DNA of 14,721 nt from NCBI GenBank assembly GCA_022865685.1, contig JALHUB010000130.1, forward strand, positions 1-14,721, read 5' to 3'. The notes under the pieces are model-generated. The model did not search any database and had not been told where the DNA came from. It saw only the letters and a program-made list of their open reading frames with translations. Position numbers and translations under genes: made by a program. Source of the stretch: Dehalococcoidia bacterium (GTDB taxonomy: Bacteria; Chloroflexota; Dehalococcoidia; DSTF01; JALHUB01). The number at the start of each line of letters is the position of its first letter. Position 1 is the stretch's first letter. Of the stretch, positions 12,607-14,721 are shown piece by piece.

Positions 12607-13311
12607 ATGGCGGAAGCGATACTCGACGAGTTGCTGGTAATCGACATGTCGAACGGGGTGGCCGGCCCGTATTGCTGCCTGCTATTTCGCTACCTGGGTG
12701 CGGAGGTTGTGCGAGTCGATCGTCGCGGGAGGACTGAAGTCCTCCCCTACATGGGGCTGCAGCCGGCAGTGTCTTTCCTCCACCTCAGCGCCGGCAAGAA
12801 ATCGATAACGCTCGATGCGTCGAAGCCTGAAGGCGCCGCCCTCCTGCTGCGCCTCGCCGAGCACGGCGACGTCCTTGTCAGCGACGCCTCTCTCCCGGCG
12901 GGGCTCGACTACCCCGCCCTCAGCCGCCAGAACCCGCGCCTGGTCCTGACACGCGTCACCGTTCCGCCGTCAGACAACGATGGCCTGTTCGCAGAGTACT
13001 TCGCCGGCCTGAACGCCTTCGCCGCGACGCTGCTGCCGCTGCTGAACATGGCGATTCTCGGCCGCGGCCAGCAGGTGGAGGTCGACGGTGCGGAATGCCT
13101 TGCCGCCGCCGCGTTCGCCGCCGCCGGCCGCCAGCTCGATTGGCCGCAACCCGAAGGCGATGAGACTTTCCCGCCGCCGTTCAGGGTGTCGGGCATCGCG
13201 GCCGTCTCGCCCGCGCCACGGCCCGGTGAGCACAACGATGAGGTCTACTGCGGCCTTCTCGGCCTCAGCGGCGAGGAGCTCGCCCGCCTCAAGGAAGCAT
13301 CGGTGATCTGA
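12607..13311 (+). CDS. short CaiB/BaiF (family III) CoA-transferase-like protein, 234 aa, small domain absent
   Basis: Family III CoA-transferases are usually about 400 aa. This protein has the N-terminal large-domain part: LLVIDMSNGVAGPYCC, YLGAEVVRVD (29-38), GKKSITLD (63-70) and GRGQQVEVDGAE (152-163). It then jumps to the family C-terminus: FRVSGIAAVSPAPRPGEHND, then LLGLSGEELARLKEASVI. The small domain (GN-x-P, APY-x-x-F, DG and PQ-x-x-ARG blocks) is missing. The catalytic Asp of the family lies in a D-x-x-x-G motif before the TG-x-GQ segment; here that place is Glu130 in EYFAG. It may be inactive or act as a subunit with the next protein, whose gene starts 6 nt after its stop. GGGGAG lies just before the ATG at 12607. 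A palindrome lies inside the coding sequence at 12727-12750. Confidence 0.85.
   Translation: MAEAILDELLVIDMSNGVAGPYCCLLFRYLGAEVVRVDRRGRTEVLPYMGLQPAVSFLHLSAGKKSITLDASKPEGAALLLRLAEHGDVLVSDASLPAGLDYPALSRQNPRLVLTRVTVPPSDNDGLFAEYFAGLNAFAATLLPLLNMAILGRGQQVEVDGAECLAAAAFAAAGRQLDWPQPEGDETFPPPFRVSGIAAVSPAPRPGEHNDEVYCGLLGLSGEELARLKEASVI
12727..12750 (-). repeat. palindrome inside coding sequence
   Basis: A perfect 9-bp stem, GGGAGGACT / AGTCCTCCC, with a 2-nt loop is followed by CTAC. On the minus strand it reads GTAG, stem, TTC-like loop, CAG, the same design as the palindromes at 10975 and 14121. It encodes GRTEVLPY in the CoA-transferase-like protein. Confidence 0.45.
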
Positions 13312-13317
13312 GGTCGC

Positions 13318-14085
13318 ATGATGTACCGTTTGCCGCTTGCCGCCTATCGCGTCCTCGACTTCGGCCCGAACGTTGCCGCGGCCTATGCCGCCCGCCTCCT
13401 TGGCGACGCCGGCGCGGAGGTCATCGCCGTCGAACGCGGGACGACCGCACGGTCGCCGCTGTTCCGACAACTCAATCGCAACAAGCTCGGCTGCAGGCTC
13501 GACTTCGCGACCCTTCGCGGCGCCCGTCTCCTCCAGCGTCTCGTCGCCCGGTGCGACGTCGTTGTCGAAGGCTTCGACGCGGCGGAGCGCGTACACCTCG
13601 GCATCACCTACGACGCCCTGCGCGCCGCGCGGCCCGATATCGTCCTCGCATCTGTGCGCGGCTTCGACGGCAACTCCTCGACGCCGGGCGACGTCGTCGC
13701 GGGCACGGCCGCTGCGGCAGCCGTCTGCGCCGCCCTCCTGCACCATCGCGACACGGGCGAAGGGCAGCATGTCGAGGTCAACGCTCGCGACTGCGCACTC
13801 AACTTCCGGGGCGTGTCCGCCGCGCGACTCCCCGTGCGCGAAGAGGTGTCGGCGGACGCCCGCCTGCGAGAGCGTCGCTTCCTCGAGCCTGTCTCGCACC
13901 TGGGCGGCGTCGAGGAGATGCCTGCCCTGCCGTGGCGCTTCAGCCTCACGCCCTGCCACGTCCGCCTGCCGGCGCCGGAGCCGGGCGAGCACAACCGCTA
14001 CGTTTTCGTCGACCTCCTGGGCCTCTCGGAGGCAGAGATGGAGGACCTGGCACGCGGGGGCGTTGTCGGGGCCACAATGAAGTAG
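13318..14085 (+). CDS. short CaiB/BaiF (family III) CoA-transferase-like protein, 255 aa, catalytic Asp kept, small domain absent
   Basis: This is a paralogue of the preceding protein with the same shortened plan. The N-terminal part has YRVLDFGPNVAAAYAARLLG, GAEVIAVERG (32-41), NRNKLGCRLDF and LRAARPDIVLASVRGF. The family motif STPGDVVAGTAAAAA holds the expected catalytic aspartate at Asp125, followed by TGEGQHVEVNARD (about 146-158). The C-terminal part resumes at RRFLEPVSHLGGVEEMPALP and WRFSLTPCHVRLPAPEPGEH, ending LLGLSEAEMEDLARGGVV. About 130 residues of the small domain are missing between them. A full-length enzyme moves CoA between carboxylic acids at an acyl-aspartyl intermediate; here the large domain alone, perhaps paired with the 234-aa protein, would have to suffice. 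The ATG at 13318 has GAGG just upstream, overlapping the end of the preceding gene. Confidence 0.87.
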   Translation: MMYRLPLAAYRVLDFGPNVAAAYAARLLGDAGAEVIAVERGTTARSPLFRQLNRNKLGCRLDFATLRGARLLQRLVARCDVVVEGFDAAERVHLGITYDALRAARPDIVLASVRGFDGNSSTPGDVVAGTAAAAAVCAALLHHRDTGEGQHVEVNARDCALNFRGVSAARLPVREEVSADARLRERRFLEPVSHLGGVEEMPALPWRFSLTPCHVRLPAPEPGEHNRYVFVDLLGLSEAEMEDLARGGVVGATMK

Positions 14086-14120
14086 GGTCCGGGCTCCGCA
14101 TCCGACCAGCCGCAGATCGA

Positions 14121-14146
14121 CGCCGAGGCTGGAAAGCCTCGGCTAC
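14121..14146 (-). repeat. palindromic repeat, copy 2
   Basis: On the minus strand GTA precedes a perfect 9-bp stem (GCCGAGGCT / AGCCTCGGC) with loop TTCC, then G. It is the same element as at 10975-11000, with one stem pair changed from A-T to G-C. It lies between two convergent genes and its TAG supplies the stop codon of the methyltransferase gene. Confidence 0.75.
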
Positions 14147-14721
14147 GATGGTTTCTCTGCGACCATCCAGATGTGGTTGGCGAACAAGCGGTTCAACGGC
14201 CAGACGTAGCTCAGCGGCCGCAGGTAGCGCACGCTGTCCAGCAGCATCAGCTCGATGGTCATCCGCCGCGACAGGTACGGCAGTTGGTGGGGTATCTCCC
14301 AGTACTCCGTCTTTCGGACGCGAAAGCCGCATTCTCCCAGCGACAGGGCCAGCCCGGCCGCCGTCTGCTCATTCACGTGGACGCGACGCTCATCGTCGCT
14401 GCGCGGGAACTCGCGTCCGACCGACAGGCTCGGACCCATGACGTAGCTCTGGTAGTGCGCCATCTCGGCGACGCGGCGGACCACGCGGTGCACGTTGCGG
14501 ATGTAGACGGGGTAGGTGAGCTCATAGAGAAGCCGGTTGGGACAGGTGTGGACTATCAGCCGGCCGCCGGGCCGCAGGACGCGCCACGTCTCCCGCAGCG
14601 CCTCCGCCAACTCGTGGGGGTATAAGTGCTCGACGACGTCGCTCATGACCGCCAGGTCAAATGACCGGTCGTCGAACTCCAGCGCCCGCGCATTCATGAG
14701 TTGCACGTCGGTGCGGTCGCG
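14143..14721 (-). CDS. class I SAM-dependent methyltransferase, partial (5' end outside window)
   Basis: The frame is open to the right edge, so the N-terminus with the glycine-rich SAM motif I is not seen. What remains (192 codons) has the Methyltransf_11-type middle: ALEFDDRSFDLAVMSDVVEH, then LRETWRVLRPGGRLIVHTCP and NRLLYELTYPVY. The later part contains HVNEQTAAGLALSLGECGFR, a usual place for the last strands of the fold, then YLSRRMTIELMLLDSVRYLR and a tail ending FANHIWMVAEKPS. The substrate cannot be told. Such proteins often modify sugars or lipids in envelope gene clusters, but no such neighbours are visible. The stop at 14143-14145 falls within a palindromic repeat. It converges with the CoA-transferase-like genes. 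Confidence 0.85.
   Translation of the reverse strand, partial: RDRTDVQLMNARALEFDDRSFDLAVMSDVVEHLYPHELAEALRETWRVLRPGGRLIVHTCPNRLLYELTYPVYIRNVHRVVRRVAEMAHYQSYVMGPSLSVGREFPRSDDERRVHVNEQTAAGLALSLGECGFRVRKTEYWEIPHQLPYLSRRMTIELMLLDSVRYLRPLSYVWPLNRLFANHIWMVAEKPS

Noticed and set aside
13300..13320. Frameshift splitting a single full-length CoA-transferase into two genes
   Set aside because: Each protein has its own N-terminal GAEV block and its own C-terminal PGEH...LLGLS block, so they are two complete short paralogues, not halves of one protein.
12970..13992. Minus-strand open frame of 340 codons opposite the CoA-transferase-like genes
   Set aside because: It spans the antisense of two real genes and shows no motif; the plus-strand genes have clear family signatures and binding sites.
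1..14721. tRNA, rRNA, CRISPR array, insertion sequence or phage genes
   Set aside because: No cloverleaf-like segment, regularly spaced direct repeats, transposase or integrase motif was seen on either strand; the palindromes present are few and not regularly spaced.

Overview
The window is GC-rich, densely coded DNA, and reads as one chromosomal segment of a bacterium that breaks down acyl-CoA compounds and probably uses menaquinone. The gene set fits an uncultured Chloroflexota lineage (Dehalococcoidia-like): alr beside unknown small genes, an etfB-etfA pair led by a membrane Fe-S/heme-b quinone reductase, and CaiB-like proteins beside crotonases. This assignment is inference from gene content; there is no rRNA or other marker here. 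I found no tRNA, rRNA, CRISPR array, transposase or phage gene.

Left part (1-3371): a TPR lipoprotein gene, probably the N-terminal part of a lytic transglycosylase, runs leftward off the window. Divergent from it is a rightward cluster: an unknown 160-aa protein, alanine racemase (alr), and a 49-aa membrane peptide. The two units appear to be driven by back-to-back promoters that share their -10 region (1402-1449).

Centre (3403-12280): a long leftward block for acyl-CoA metabolism. In transcription order: crotonase-family protein, two small paralogous unknown proteins, a second crotonase with a shortened C-terminus, an AMP-forming acyl-CoA ligase, a membrane Fe-S oxidoreductase, etfB and etfA. 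A good promoter (TTGACA-N17-TACGAT) precedes the first gene, and a hairpin follows etfA. After the hairpin a new promoter drives an unknown 254-aa gene with a very acidic tail. The likely flow is: ligase activates an acid, an acyl-CoA dehydrogenase encoded elsewhere oxidises it, EtfAB collects the electrons, and the membrane Fe-S protein passes them to quinone; the crotonases act on the enoyl-CoA.

Right part (12281-14721): divergent from the block are two adjacent genes for unusually short CaiB/BaiF (family III) CoA-transferase-like proteins. Both seem to lack the whole small domain, and only one keeps the catalytic Asp. This pair is the most unusual coding feature. A leftward SAM methyltransferase gene enters from the right edge.

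A second theme is a set of short GC-rich palindromes between genes. Two copies 3.1 kb apart differ by one compensated base pair. Two others form an inverted pair between the divergent operons, and a similar palindrome lies inside the first CoA-transferase-like gene.
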